64,000 nucleotides of DNA from Thiosocius sp963759055 (GCA_963759055.1 CAVWYD010000030.1:1-64000), one strand, 5' to 3'. Shown: positions 35,022 to 44,794, counted from the first letter of the stretch. Notes: generated by a model not told the origin, from the letters alone. Translations and numbers: made by a program.

Positions 35022-37130
35022 TCAATTCTCTTCTTCGAACGTGATGGTGCTCGAGGGCTCCTGCAGGAAGTAGCCCTGGATATAGTTGACCCCGATGTTC
35101 CACAGGATTGCGAGACTGCCGGCATCTTCGACGCTGCTCGCCACGGTCTTGTAACCGTCTCTCTGCAGCTTGCCGTTGATGTTGTTCATTTTGTCCTGCT
35201 GCGATTGATTCGTGGCCAGGTCGCGCATGAATTCGGGCGAGAGCTTCACGATGTCGATGTCGAGGTGCTTCAGCAGGTCGTCGCCGTTTTCGCTCTCGAC
35301 GTAGTTGCTGACTGCGATCCTGCAGTTGATCTTTTTCAGCCCCTCGATCAGCGTGCGTGTAGGCTGCCAGGCGTTTCTCACATCGCTTTCGCGGAACTGG
35401 AACACCATCCAGGCGCCTTTGGCGCGAAACTCCCGCAGACAGTCGCAGATCCACAGCAACGTCGAGTCGTCCTCGATACCGGCGCGCGACAGGATGATAT
35501 GGAAAATGACCTTTTTGCCATTTCGCCGGTGGCTGGCAAGTTCGCGGATCGCGTTACGCACCACCCAGCGGTCGATCTCTGCGAGGCGGCTGGGGTCACG
35601 CGTCGGTGACAGAAACACATCCGGGACCAGCTCCTTCCCATCTTCTGTGATCAGCCGCAGATAGACCGAATAATTTTCGCGGGTGTCACCCTGGAGGCTG
35701 ACGATAGGCTGGTATTTCAGACGGAATCCGTCGTTCGCCAGAGCGTGGTCGATCTGCTTGACGACCGCGACATCGGCCTCGGGCAGGTTATTGATGTCGC
35801 CCGGAATCTGTTCGTTGTAAAACACAACGCGATTGTCACCCTCACTGCGGGCGATCCCGGTAGCCCGGCAAGAACGGTTGATGATTTCATGGGCCGTGAT
35901 CTCCGCGCCTTTCTCAGCCCGCGTGACACCGATCGAATAGGCGGGTTTTACCAGGGAATCACGGATACTCTTGAATGCGTGTCCGCGCAGATTGTGCAGA
36001 CAGCGCTCGGCGATCTCGAGCGCCGGCTCCTCATCGTCACAGAGCAACATGAAATCGTGATCGCCGAAGCGTGAGATAGTGTGCGCGCGTGAAGCGGTGG
36101 CGGCCAGCACGCTGGCAACCTCGGTCAGCATCTGGTCGGCACAGTCGAACCCGCAGCTTTCTCGCATATCCGCGTAGTTGCTGATCGAAATCTGCACCAC
36201 CGTATGGCCCTGTTCGGCGCTCCCCGGGTTTCCAACCAGTGCCTCCAGCCGTTCCATGAAGGCCTGACGGTTGAAAAAGCCGGTCTGCGGATCCTTGCTG
36301 GTCAGTTCTTCTATTCGTTGCTCCAGGGCGAGGTTCTGCCCCTGGTCACGAATCATCACCTGCGTGCACTGCTCGCCGTCGATGATGGCGGGCGAGAATT
36401 CCATGCGCGCGCTGAATGACTGGCCGTCACTGGTTACGCAGCGGATCTCCTCGGAATGTTTGCCGTCCTGATCGACCTTGCGCAGGGCCGTCTTGAAATC
36501 GCTACGTGATTCGGCCTCGATCATGTCCATAATGGGCAGTCCATCGATCTCGTCCGACGATTCGTGCCCGAACATATCCAGGTAGGTCTGGTTGGCATTC
36601 AGGTACATGCCCTCGTGAATATATGCGATGGCATCGCGAGAACTGTGTACCAGCTGATGGCTGCGGGCCTCGGCTTCCTCGAGCTGATTTTCGAGACGGG
36701 CAATTTCCTGGCGCAGCATCTGCGTTCGATGTTCGCGTTTCACAGCCAGGGCGAGATGTTCCTCATCCTTGATATCGATCAGGTCTTGCAGCCCGTACTC
36801 GATTGCGAGTGATTTGTGCGGGCCAATTTTCCTGCCGACCAGCAGTATGCTTGCATCGGCCGCGGCCGCACGTATCTTCCTTATCGCCTCTTGGCAGGGA
36901 ACCGCTTCCGCATCGGCATTCAGGACCGCCAGAGTGCAGGGATGGTTGGCTAACTGTTGATCCAGGGAATCGAGTGTTTCTGCGACCTTCAGATGTGCCG
37001 CCTGATCCTGGTTGCGCAGTGCATTGGCGAAGCCATCGGCAACCCCGAGCGCGCAGCCGACCACCAGCATCTCTACGGGGTTGCCGCTCAGTTCGGAATG
37101 TTGCAGCGCAAACTCTGGGTTGGCGGCCAT
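35022..37130 (-). CDS. FimX-like c-di-GMP receptor (receiver-PAS-degenerate GGDEF-EAL)
   Basis: A 702-residue protein: receiver-like region (residues about 18-130), PAS (about 160-265), GGDEF fold (about 275-430) and EAL fold (about 445-700). The cyclase signature is FGDHDF and the phosphodiesterase signature is YLRL in place of EAL, so both are probably inactive. This matches FimX-type proteins, which bind c-di-GMP and control type IV pilus assembly. It is 74 bp downstream of the PilZ-like gene, on the same strand. No pil genes are in the window. Confidence 0.8.
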   Translation of the reverse strand: MAANPEFALQHSELSGNPVEMLVVGCALGVADGFANALRNQDQAAHLKVAETLDSLDQQLANHPCTLAVLNADAEAVPCQEAIRKIRAAAADASILLVGRKIGPHKSLAIEYGLQDLIDIKDEEHLALAVKREHRTQMLRQEIARLENQLEEAEARSHQLVHSSRDAIAYIHEGMYLNANQTYLDMFGHESSDEIDGLPIMDMIEAESRSDFKTALRKVDQDGKHSEEIRCVTSDGQSFSARMEFSPAIIDGEQCTQVMIRDQGQNLALEQRIEELTSKDPQTGFFNRQAFMERLEALVGNPGSAEQGHTVVQISISNYADMRESCGFDCADQMLTEVASVLAATASRAHTISRFGDHDFMLLCDDEEPALEIAERCLHNLRGHAFKSIRDSLVKPAYSIGVTRAEKGAEITAHEIINRSCRATGIARSEGDNRVVFYNEQIPGDINNLPEADVAVVKQIDHALANDGFRLKYQPIVSLQGDTRENYSVYLRLITEDGKELVPDVFLSPTRDPSRLAEIDRWVVRNAIRELASHRRNGKKVIFHIILSRAGIEDDSTLLWICDCLREFRAKGAWMVFQFRESDVRNAWQPTRTLIEGLKKINCRIAVSNYVESENGDDLLKHLDIDIVKLSPEFMRDLATNQSQQDKMNNINGKLQRDGYKTVASSVEDAGSLAILWNIGVNYIQGYFLQEPSSTITFEEEN

Positions 37131-37204
37131 TAATCCACTCGTCCTTGTTTTTGGTCTGTGTCGGCCAAGATCGTTGCCAGTTTCATTTTTCCGGACTCAG
37201 CATC

Positions 37205-39136
37205 TTACAGGTTGTTCCAAAGATCATCGAAGGCGTCACCAGGGCGTGGCTCATCGGCAGATTCGTCTTTATCCGACTTGACGAACTCGAAATGGTAGCG
37301 TGCGAAAGCGCTGCTGAACTCGACCAGCTTGGTAAGGCGGATCAATTGTTCTTTTCCTCCGATGTTCAGCCCGAGGTCGATACCCGTCTGGAGGCTCATG
37401 GCGCTCATCACCAGGCTCGCCGTGGCATTGGATGAGGGGTCTGTATCGTTGATTACCAGGCACTTGTAGCTTGGTGCGCGGTTGCGCGCTGATGTCTTGC
37501 CCGTTTCGGATACGTCGGCGGCTTCGCAGCGCGTTGAGATAATCTCGAGACCGAGCTCGAGCTTCTGGTCACCCAGCTGCTTCATCCAGCGGATCACACC
37601 CAGGCCGTAGGTGTGGCGATCCGAGGGGGACTCGACACCGATCAGTTCTCCGATCTTGACCCGCGGAATACCCTTGCCCTGCCAGCGGATGCAATAACCA
37701 CCGGCGCTCTCGTTGATCGTTTTGACCGCGTGACGGTTTGAGTCGCTTTCATCCGGTGCCGCCGGCTCGGGTTCATCGACCGGTTTGCTCGTTGTGGATA
37801 GAGGTGCAAGTCCGTGACTACTGACCAGGAAACTGTCGTTGAACAGCGAATCGCTCACGAACTCACTGTCCAGCGGCGCCAGAGAGACGTTTTCCAGGCT
37901 GCCCGAACTCCATTTTATTTTGCGACGGCCTCCCGGTGGCGGGGGGTCTGCCTCCTGCAGTGCGAACAATGCCGCCCGGGTCGTTTCGTAAGGGGGCGTC
38001 TCCTCTGCCTGCAGGTTGGCATGAACGGCATGCAGCCCTGCGACCACGTTAAGGTCGAAATTCAGTCGGGTTCGCACAAAGCGTCGATCGGGTGGACGGC
38101 TCCATGCCATGATCAGCAGACGCAGCAGGGGCCTTGTGATGATCGGTTTGCCCGCATGCGAGACGGTCCCGCTGTCCCAGGGCGCCTCTTCAAAATCACT
38201 GCGAAGCCGCTTCAACAGTTCGCGGACGTCGAGGATGGCCATGCGTTTGCCGGGCAGGGGCGTACGCAGCGAATTGTGCATCGGCGCCGAGTCGGTCCAC
38301 AGGTCCACGTTGAAGCGCCCGAGGCTGGTTCCACCATCGTCTTTGGTCAGTATGGTGGTTGAGGTAGACCAATCCCTGAGTCGCGAAAACAGCAATCGCG
38401 CATGGTTCTGGCGCAGCCGGTGCGGCGTCGCGCTGGCGAACAGCATCAGCGACTTGAACAGGTCCTCTATGCTTGTGCTGTCGCGGGCAGCCTTGCCGTC
38501 GTCAGGTTTGACCTGGATCTGATGCACGTTATTTTGTGAGGCATAGGCATAAATGCTGTTGATCTCACGCCATATGCCATCTGGCCAGGCGGTATATACA
38601 AGGGCATTTTGCAGCAGGCATTGACCGAGGTAATAAAGCGCCCGGTGGAGCGCTATCACCAGAAGGCGCCGGTCGAAGTTGGCGCTGTCGCCCGAAATCA
38701 TGCGTTCGACGATCAGTTTGTATGAGATCGCCAGTTCGCTTTGCAGTTCGCGAGCCAGCGCGGCGGTCTTCCAGCCCTTGCTTGAAAAGGGCAGTCCGAC
38801 ATCAACGTAGTATTTCAGGAGGTTGTTGGTGATGTACTCGACCGGGGGGCGAAATTTCTCAACGGTTTTCGCGCGCAGCAGGTCGGGTAACTCGATGCGA
38901 TTGAATTCGACCAGGGTGCTGAATACCTGACGCGCTGTCTCGCCGACGTTGGCCATCGGCAGGGCCTCGAACCAGGCCTCGGTCTCTTTCGGGTCGAGCA
39001 GCATATTGTCGGCCGCCGGTGCCTTCAGCCGCGGAATGTGCAGTCCGAGCAGTGGGCGTTGCGCTGTATCGGTCTCTTTGGCCGATGCGGGGGTATCCGG
39101 ATTATCGTTTGAATGGGTCAATTTAGCCGCCAACAC
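37205..39136 (-). CDS. Large PilZ-like protein, possible c-di-GMP effector
   Basis: A 643-residue cytosolic protein. The first 450 residues are mainly helical and unassigned. Around residues 475-570 there is a PilZ-like beta-barrel signature (NESAGGYCIRWQGKGIPRVKIGELIGVE..., then GLGVIRWMKQ), as in proteins annotated as cyclic-di-GMP-binding homologues of P. aeruginosa PA2989. The canonical RxxxR switch is not obvious, so c-di-GMP binding is unproven. The gene is followed by the FimX-like gene, suggesting a shared pathway. Confidence 0.65.
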   Translation of the reverse strand: MLAAKLTHSNDNPDTPASAKETDTAQRPLLGLHIPRLKAPAADNMLLDPKETEAWFEALPMANVGETARQVFSTLVEFNRIELPDLLRAKTVEKFRPPVEYITNNLLKYYVDVGLPFSSKGWKTAALARELQSELAISYKLIVERMISGDSANFDRRLLVIALHRALYYLGQCLLQNALVYTAWPDGIWREINSIYAYASQNNVHQIQVKPDDGKAARDSTSIEDLFKSLMLFASATPHRLRQNHARLLFSRLRDWSTSTTILTKDDGGTSLGRFNVDLWTDSAPMHNSLRTPLPGKRMAILDVRELLKRLRSDFEEAPWDSGTVSHAGKPIITRPLLRLLIMAWSRPPDRRFVRTRLNFDLNVVAGLHAVHANLQAEETPPYETTRAALFALQEADPPPPGGRRKIKWSSGSLENVSLAPLDSEFVSDSLFNDSFLVSSHGLAPLSTTSKPVDEPEPAAPDESDSNRHAVKTINESAGGYCIRWQGKGIPRVKIGELIGVESPSDRHTYGLGVIRWMKQLGDQKLELGLEIISTRCEAADVSETGKTSARNRAPSYKCLVINDTDPSSNATASLVMSAMSLQTGIDLGLNIGGKEQLIRLTKLVEFSSAFARYHFEFVKSDKDESADEPRPGDAFDDLWNNL

Positions 39137-39274
39137 TCATGGTCTGTTTTTCTGATGTCCCAAGCGTCCTTGCGGCAGAATTACGTCACTCAATAGGGCA
39201 ACGGCGTAACCTGTCGGTACCCGGCAATTCTAGCCGCCCACCCCGGACAAGTGCATTCCTGGACGCGAACCACC

Positions 39275-40285
39275 TCACAAACGCGATACGGGCGTTTTGA
39301 ATGGTTCGCCAGGCACTTCCCGCACCATTCGCGGTACCAGGTAACCGGGCAGCCTCAGCCGCAGTTCCTCAAGCAGCCTCTGCGCATCCGCCAACCGGAC
39401 CTCGAAACGTGCAGCACCGGCCACCGGATCAAGCAGATGCAGGTAATAAGGCATCACCCCGACCCTGAGCAAGGTATCACTCAGTTCTGCAAGGGTATCG
39501 GCATCATCATTGATGGACTTGAGCAACACTGATTGGTTCAACAGGATGACACGGCCCGCGGCCAGTTTTTGCAGGGCCTCGCCCAGCTCCGGGGTGACCT
39601 CCCGCGGGTGATTGGCGTGAATCACCAGCACCGTCTGCAGGCGGCTGGCCGACAGCAGCCGTGCGAGTGTAGCGGTGATCCTGTGTGGAAGTACCACCGG
39701 CAGACGCGTATGGATGCGCAGGCGTTGCAGCTGAGGCAGCCTTTGTGCTTCTGCAAGCAGCTGGCCGAGCCTCGCATCCGAGAGTGTAAGAGGGTCGCCG
39801 CCGCTCAGGATCAGTTCGTCGGCGTCTGGCAGATCGCGCAGGGTTCTCAGCGCATTGCGCCAGTGGCGCAGCGCAGAGTGTTCGGCATAGGGGAAATGCC
39901 GGCGAAAACAGTATCTGCAATGCACCGCGCAGGCCCCTGTAGTGATCATCAATGCCCGTCCGCGGTATTTCTTGAGGATGCCGTGGTCGTGAGTTGCCTC
40001 CATTTCATTGACAGGATCGGCCTCAAAACCGGCAACAGGCTCTTCTTCGGACGCCAGTGGCAGTACCTGGGCGAGCAGCGGGTCGTTGGGGTCGCCTGGG
40101 CGCATCAGGTTGACGAAATACCGGGGTACACGAAGCGGAAACCCGGTCCCTGCCATCTGCAGCTTCGGCAGGGATGCGGGGTCCAGATCCAGCAAGCGCA
40201 GCAACTCGGCCGGATCGGTCACGGCCGCCGCCAGGTCATGCTGCCATGGTTCTGATTCCAAGCACGGGGGGGAACAGGTTATCAT
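39275..40285 (-). CDS. epmB: EF-P beta-lysylation protein EpmB (lysine 2,3-aminomutase)
   Basis: A 336-residue radical SAM enzyme that converts (S)-alpha-lysine to (R)-beta-lysine for EF-P modification. The radical SAM motif CAVHCRYCFRR is near residue 120, followed by the GGDPL loop and PLP-type family signatures (HTRLPVVLP, NQSVLLK). The start at 40285 (MITCSPPCLE) is chosen because 5' in-frame sequence overlaps the efp upstream region. It is divergent from efp across a 38-bp gap and works with efp and epmA. Confidence 0.93.
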   Translation of the reverse strand: MITCSPPCLESEPWQHDLAAAVTDPAELLRLLDLDPASLPKLQMAGTGFPLRVPRYFVNLMRPGDPNDPLLAQVLPLASEEEPVAGFEADPVNEMEATHDHGILKKYRGRALMITTGACAVHCRYCFRRHFPYAEHSALRHWRNALRTLRDLPDADELILSGGDPLTLSDARLGQLLAEAQRLPQLQRLRIHTRLPVVLPHRITATLARLLSASRLQTVLVIHANHPREVTPELGEALQKLAAGRVILLNQSVLLKSINDDADTLAELSDTLLRVGVMPYYLHLLDPVAGAARFEVRLADAQRLLEELRLRLPGYLVPRMVREVPGEPFKTPVSRL

Positions 40286-40323
40286 TACGGGCTTTGATCG
40301 CTTTAGGTTCGGGTGAGGATTGA

Positions 40324-40896
40324 ATGGCAACATACAGCACAAACGAATTCAGGGGTGGCCTCAAGCTGCTGCTCGACGGTGATCCGTGCACCATCATTGA
40401 AAACGAATTCGTCAAGCCGGGCAAAGGCCAGGCGTTCAACCGCGTGAAGATACGTAACCTGAAGACCGGGCGTGTTCTCGAAAAGACCTTCCGTTCCGGC
40501 GAGTCGGTCGAAGCCGCCGATGTGATCGATCGCGACCTGCAGTACCTCTACAGCGATGGCGAATTCTGGCACTTCATGGACAATGACACCTTCGAGCAGT
40601 ATCAGGCTGACGCCACCGCCATGGGTGATACAGTGAAGTGGATAAAGGAGCAGGATACCTGCATGGTCGTGCTCTGGAATGGCGCGCCCATCGCGGTTGA
40701 GGCTCCCAACTTTGTGATGCTCGAAATCACCGAAACCGACCCGGGGCTCAAGGGCGATACATCGGGCGGGGGGGGCAAGCCGGCCACGCTGGAGACCGGT
40801 GCCGTCGTACGCGTACCGCTGTTCATCCAGAGCGGTGAGAAAATCAAGGTCGATACCCGAACGGGCGACTATGTCAGCCGGGTCAAAGACGAGTAG
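40324..40896 (+). CDS. efp: Translation elongation factor P
   Basis: A 190-residue EF-P, which rescues ribosomes stalled at polyproline stretches. Three domains are present and the length is normal. The modified lysine is K34 in VKPGKGQAF, exactly the EpmAB target position. The C-terminal signature is FIQSGEKIKVDTRTGDYVSRV. TGAGGA is 4 nt before the ATG. Its 3' end overlaps epmA by 26 bp. Confidence 0.97.
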   Translation: MATYSTNEFRGGLKLLLDGDPCTIIENEFVKPGKGQAFNRVKIRNLKTGRVLEKTFRSGESVEAADVIDRDLQYLYSDGEFWHFMDNDTFEQYQADATAMGDTVKWIKEQDTCMVVLWNGAPIAVEAPNFVMLEITETDPGLKGDTSGGGGKPATLETGAVVRVPLFIQSGEKIKVDTRTGDYVSRVKDE

Positions 40897-41878
40897 ACGT
40901 CCACCCATCGAGGAGTGGCGACCCGGTGCGGATCTTCACGCACTGCGTGCCCGTGCCGCCATGCTGGCCGAGCTGCGTCGCTATTTCGCCGGAGCAGGCG
41001 TGCTTGAGGTGGAAACCCCCCTGGCGTGCAGCAGCTCGGGTACTGATCCGGCGCTGCAGCCGGTCATGGCCCGATATACCGGTCCGGTTTTCCCGCAGGG
41101 CACCGACCTCTACCTGCAGACCTCCCCTGAACTGGGCATGAAACGCCTGCTGGCCGCGGGCGCCGGGGCGATCTATCAGATCTGCAAGGCGTTCAGGGAT
41201 GGTGAGGCCGGGCGGCTGCACAATCCCGAGTTTTCCATTCTGGAGTGGTATCGCCCAGGGTTCGACCTGGGGCAACTCATGGGCGAACTCGCGGAAGTCG
41301 TGCGCCTTGCGCTGGAGCGCCCGGAACTGGAATCGGTCCGTGAATCCTATGCCGGGCTGTTTCGGTCTACGCTTGGCGTCGATGTTTTTGACTGTTCGGC
41401 TGAGCAGCTGCAGGCGCTGGCGATCGGACACCATGTGCTGGGTGCCGAGGGGTTGATGCTGGATCGGGACGGCTGGCTGGACCTGTTGATGAGCCACCTT
41501 GTTCAGCCCAATCTCGGTCAGGGCAGCTTGTGTTTTGTTACCGACTATCCGGCCAGCCAGGCGGCGCTGGCGCGTCTGAACCACGACGGGCGTACCGCGG
41601 CGCGCTTCGAACTCTTCTACGACGGTGTCGAACTCGCCAACGGGTTTCACGAACTGGTCGAAGCGGACGAGCAGGCGCAGCGATTTGAGGCCGACAATTG
41701 CCGACGCAAGGCCCAGGGGCAGCCGCCGATCAGAGTCGATCGCCTGCTGCTCGGGGCGATGCAGCATGGGCTGCCGGACTGTTCCGGTGTGGCGGTCGGT
41801 CTCGACCGCCTGCTGATGCTGCGCCTGGGCGAGAAGGACATTGACAGGGTACTGAGCTTTTCCCTCCAGCGCTGTTAG
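40871..41878 (+). CDS. epmA: EF-P lysine ligase EpmA
   Basis: A 335-residue class II lysyl-tRNA-synthetase-like enzyme that transfers beta-lysine onto EF-P K34. Class II motifs are seen: VETPLACSSSGTDPALQPV, LYLQTSPELGMKRLLAAG, QICKAFRDGEAGRLHNPEFSILEWYR, and motif 3 near SGVAVGLDRLLML. There is no anticodon-binding domain, which separates EpmA from LysS. ATG 40871 lies inside efp; no better start exists. The efp-epmA overlap and adjacent epmB form a complete modification module. Confidence 0.93.
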   Translation: MSAGSKTSRRPPIEEWRPGADLHALRARAAMLAELRRYFAGAGVLEVETPLACSSSGTDPALQPVMARYTGPVFPQGTDLYLQTSPELGMKRLLAAGAGAIYQICKAFRDGEAGRLHNPEFSILEWYRPGFDLGQLMGELAEVVRLALERPELESVRESYAGLFRSTLGVDVFDCSAEQLQALAIGHHVLGAEGLMLDRDGWLDLLMSHLVQPNLGQGSLCFVTDYPASQAALARLNHDGRTAARFELFYDGVELANGFHELVEADEQAQRFEADNCRRKAQGQPPIRVDRLLLGAMQHGLPDCSGVAVGLDRLLMLRLGEKDIDRVLSFSLQRC

Positions 41879-41951
41879 CCCGGCGAAAATTTTATATATC
41901 GGATTTCTACAGCCTGGGCTGCGCGCAACCATTTCCGGCCGGCACAGAAAG

Positions 41952-42017
41952 CCAAGATCATCGCATCTTGGATTTCGAAATTCTCTGCGCCCTTTGCGCG
42001 ACTTTGCGCCCTCTGCG
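41952..42017. repeat. Hairpin and CTYTGCG tandem motif between epmA and psd
   Basis: A perfect 7-bp inverted repeat CCAAGAT (41952-41958) / ATCTTGG (41965-41971) is followed by four copies of CTYTGCG (41983, 41992, 42002, 42011), spaced 9-10 bp apart. It lies between the convergent epmA and psd genes, where it could act as a bidirectional terminator or belong to a dispersed intergenic element. Similar CTTTGCG-rich strings occur in other bacterial intergenic regions. Confidence 0.45.
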
Positions 42018-42074
42018 TTCCCTTCTGCAGTCGCCCACAGCGATTACCCGAGAGCGGCTATGCAGATCGAGCTT

Positions 42075-42953
42075 TCAGTGCCGGTCGGTAGGCCGCCCAA
42101 TTGCCTGCCCCAGAGTCACCTCATCGCCCGCCCCGATGTCGGCTTCCCAGGTGGCGGCGCCTTCGGGCAACAACACGATCACGGTCGAGCCCATGTTGAA
42201 CCGCCCCATTTCCTCGCCGGCCTGAAACTGCCGGCGGTCGTCGCCGTGGTAGACCCACTTTGTCGGCTGCCCGCGCTTTCCACGCACCTCACCATGCCAG
42301 ACGGTGTCCATGCTGCCGACGAAGATTGCGCCGACCAGGATGACGGCCATGGGACCGACAGCCGTATCGAACTGGCAGATCACGCGTTCGTTGCGCGCGA
42401 ACAGGCCGGAGACCAGCTGGGTGGTCGCGTTGCTCACGCTGAAAAGATCGCCGGGGACGAAGGTCATCGACTGCAGGGTCCCGGCGAACGGCATATGCAC
42501 GCGATGGTAGTCCTTGGGCGACAGATAGATGGTTGCGAACAGCCCGTCGCGAAACAGCGCGGTCTTCTGTTTGTCGCCGGCCAGAAGGGCCAGCAGCTCG
42601 AAATCATGCCCTTTGGCCTGAACCAGGCTTTCGCCGTCGATTTCTCCGATCTGGCTCACCCGGCCGTCCGCCGGGGATATCACCATGCCCTCGGCCAGCG
42701 GCCGCGCATCCGGTTTGAGCGCACGGGTGAAAAAAGCGTTGAAACTCGGGTAGCTGGACAGGTCAGACTGTTCCGCCTCTGCCATGTTCATGCCATAGCG
42801 GCGGCTGATCTGCCTGATCAACAGGTCCTTCAGCCACGGGGTCGTGGATCGCGCCAGTCGGTGCATGCCGGCGGCCAGCAGGTGCTGGGGCAGTATGCGC
42901 AAAAGATTGGTGGACAGGTGGTCGAGAAGGGTCGGTTTTGCCGGATCCGACAT
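42075..42953 (-). CDS. psd: Phosphatidylserine decarboxylase proenzyme
   Basis: A 292-residue Psd, which makes phosphatidylethanolamine at the inner membrane. The pyruvoyl-forming site is NMGSTVIVL near residue 250 (MGST in place of the usual LGST); the mature Ser follows Gly. DYHRVHMPFAG and SPADGRVSQIG supply the other catalytic His and Asp. The start at 42953 (MSDPAKPTL) is preferred. It begins 7 nt beyond the stop of the upstream gene (42961). Confidence 0.95.
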   Translation of the reverse strand: MSDPAKPTLLDHLSTNLLRILPQHLLAAGMHRLARSTTPWLKDLLIRQISRRYGMNMAEAEQSDLSSYPSFNAFFTRALKPDARPLAEGMVISPADGRVSQIGEIDGESLVQAKGHDFELLALLAGDKQKTALFRDGLFATIYLSPKDYHRVHMPFAGTLQSMTFVPGDLFSVSNATTQLVSGLFARNERVICQFDTAVGPMAVILVGAIFVGSMDTVWHGEVRGKRGQPTKWVYHGDDRRQFQAGEEMGRFNMGSTVIVLLPEGAATWEADIGAGDEVTLGQAIGRPTDRH

Positions 42954-42960
42954 GCGCGGC

Positions 42961-43560
42961 TTACTCCACAAAGGCGATGATGGTGGTGATGTTGCGCGCC
43001 ATCATAGCCGCTTGTTCGTACGGAATCAGCGCCCAGCGTTTGCGGTCTGGCGCGACAAGAATGGCATTGGTCCCGGTTTCGCCGCACCAGGCGTCCGGAT
43101 CGGGCAGGATGCCCAGTTGACGGCTGAGTGGTTCGAGCTGCTGCGGATCGGTGCTCAGGATCTCAGCCCATTCGACCCCGCCGGTAAACGCCGTCACCGC
43201 CGCTGCATCGGGCCGGTCGTAGGCAAGCACGGTCAGGCGCAGATTGTCCTGAATCGTCGGCCATGCGGCCAGACGATTGAACACGGTCGCGTAGTGACGC
43301 ATGAGCCGGACACATTCGGCGACCCTGGTATCCGCAGCCAGGAACAGTCGCCAGGGGGGTGGCTTATCGGGGTTGCTGTCGATAAGCAGGCCGGGGGGAT
43401 ATTCGACCGGCTGGCCCGCAGGGTAGACGACCGCGGAAAGGTCGGCCAGCGGTCGCCGCTGCCAATGCTGCCCGAGGTAGTATCCGACGATGACGCTGGC
43501 GAGTGCCGCCATCGTGATTATCAGTCGTTTCCCCGGACTGCGCCGGCCTGATGGCGGCAT
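42961..43560 (-). CDS. Membrane-anchored hypothetical protein upstream of psd
   Basis: A 199-residue protein with one N-terminal membrane anchor (LIITMAALASVIVGYYLG, residues about 13-30) and a periplasmic domain. The PVEYPPGLLIDSNPDKPPPWRLFL region and overall size recall SCO/thioredoxin-fold proteins, but no CxxxC copper site is present; only single cysteines at AECVR and AWCGE. I do not assign function. It is nearly contiguous with psd and probably co-transcribed. Confidence 0.6.
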   Translation of the reverse strand: MPPSGRRSPGKRLIITMAALASVIVGYYLGQHWQRRPLADLSAVVYPAGQPVEYPPGLLIDSNPDKPPPWRLFLAADTRVAECVRLMRHYATVFNRLAAWPTIQDNLRLTVLAYDRPDAAAVTAFTGGVEWAEILSTDPQQLEPLSRQLGILPDPDAWCGETGTNAILVAPDRKRWALIPYEQAAMMARNITTIIAFVE

Positions 43561-43612
43561 CCTAGGGCCTGTTCACACTACGGGAGCTACAGCGTTGTCG
43601 CCCCAAAACGGG

Positions 43613-44794
43613 TCAGGCTGCCAGGATCTTTTCGGCCGCCGGCAGGGCGACACCATGGTTGACGGGGGCGCCCATGTCTGCGAGCACCGCGTCCAATGCG
43701 CCCAGGCACTGGGTCACATTTTCGATCCGGCTGCTGTAACCCATCAGGCCGATGCGCCAGACCTTGCCGGCGAGGTCGCCGAGTCCGGCACCGATCTCGA
43801 GGTGATGTTCGTCCAGCAGGCGGGCGCGCACCGCGGCATCGTCGACGCCCTCGGGGATGGTCACTGCGTTCAGTTGAGGCAGGCGGTGTGCCTCGTCGAC
43901 GACGAACCCCAGGCCCATGGCCTCCAGCCCGGCCTTGAGTGCCTCGTGGTTGCGCTGGTGGCGTGCCCAGGCATTCTCCAGGCCTTCCTCATGAACCATC
44001 CTCAGGGCCTCGTGCAGGGCGTACATGGCGTTGACCGGTGCCGTGTGGTGGTAGGCCCGGCGGGCACCCTTGCCCCAGTAACCCATGATCAGGTTCATAT
44101 CGAGAAACCAGCTCTGCACCTTGTGTTCGCGGTTGCTGATCCTGTGCTGCGCGCGTTCACTGAAACTGACCGGTGAGATGCCGGGCACACAGGACAGGCA
44201 CTTCTGGGTGCCCGAATAGACCGCATCGATCTCCCATTCGTCGACCTTGAGCGGGCTGCCGGCGAGGGAGGTGACCGCGTCGACGATGGTCAGGCAATCG
44301 TGTCTGCGGGCCAGTTCGACCAGTGTCTGTACATCTGATTGGGCTCCGGTCGAGGTCTCCGCGTGCACGAAGGCCACCAGATGGGCTTCGGGGTGGGCGA
44401 TCAGGGCATCCTCCAGTTTCTGCGGGTCGACCGCCTTGCCCCAGGCGTCCTGCACCATGACCGGTTCGGCCCCACAACGCTCGACGTTTTCCTTCATGCG
44501 CCCGCCAAACACCCCGTTCTGGCAGACAATCACCTTGTCACCGGGTTGCACGAGGTTGACGAAGCAGGCCTCCATGCCGGCCGATCCCGGGGCCGAAATC
44601 GGCATGGTCAGCGCGTTTTCGGTCTGCATGACGTATTGCAGCAGCGTCTTCACCTCGTCCATCAGTTCAATGAACCGGGGGTCCAGGTGGCCGATAGTCG
44701 GCCGGCCGAGCGCTTCGAGTATCCTTGGCGGCACATCGGACGGCCCTGGACCCATGAGTGTGCGGAGCGGTGGGTGAAAAGCGCGAAAAGTCAT
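43613..44794 (-). CDS. Class V aminotransferase, alanine-glyoxylate/serine-glyoxylate type
   Basis: A 393-residue fold-type I PLP enzyme. The PLP lysine is in YSGTQKCLSCVPG near residue 198, with SAPGSAGMEA (phosphate loop) near 70 and DAVTSLAG near 178 supplying Asp for the pyridine nitrogen. The sequence opens LMGPGPSDVPPRILEA, a hallmark of the serine-pyruvate/alanine-glyoxylate aminotransferase group. The substrate pair is not fixed by sequence. ATG 44794 follows GGATTCTGCT. Confidence 0.88.
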   Translation of the reverse strand: MTFRAFHPPLRTLMGPGPSDVPPRILEALGRPTIGHLDPRFIELMDEVKTLLQYVMQTENALTMPISAPGSAGMEACFVNLVQPGDKVIVCQNGVFGGRMKENVERCGAEPVMVQDAWGKAVDPQKLEDALIAHPEAHLVAFVHAETSTGAQSDVQTLVELARRHDCLTIVDAVTSLAGSPLKVDEWEIDAVYSGTQKCLSCVPGISPVSFSERAQHRISNREHKVQSWFLDMNLIMGYWGKGARRAYHHTAPVNAMYALHEALRMVHEEGLENAWARHQRNHEALKAGLEAMGLGFVVDEAHRLPQLNAVTIPEGVDDAAVRARLLDEHHLEIGAGLGDLAGKVWRIGLMGYSSRIENVTQCLGALDAVLADMGAPVNHGVALPAAEKILAA

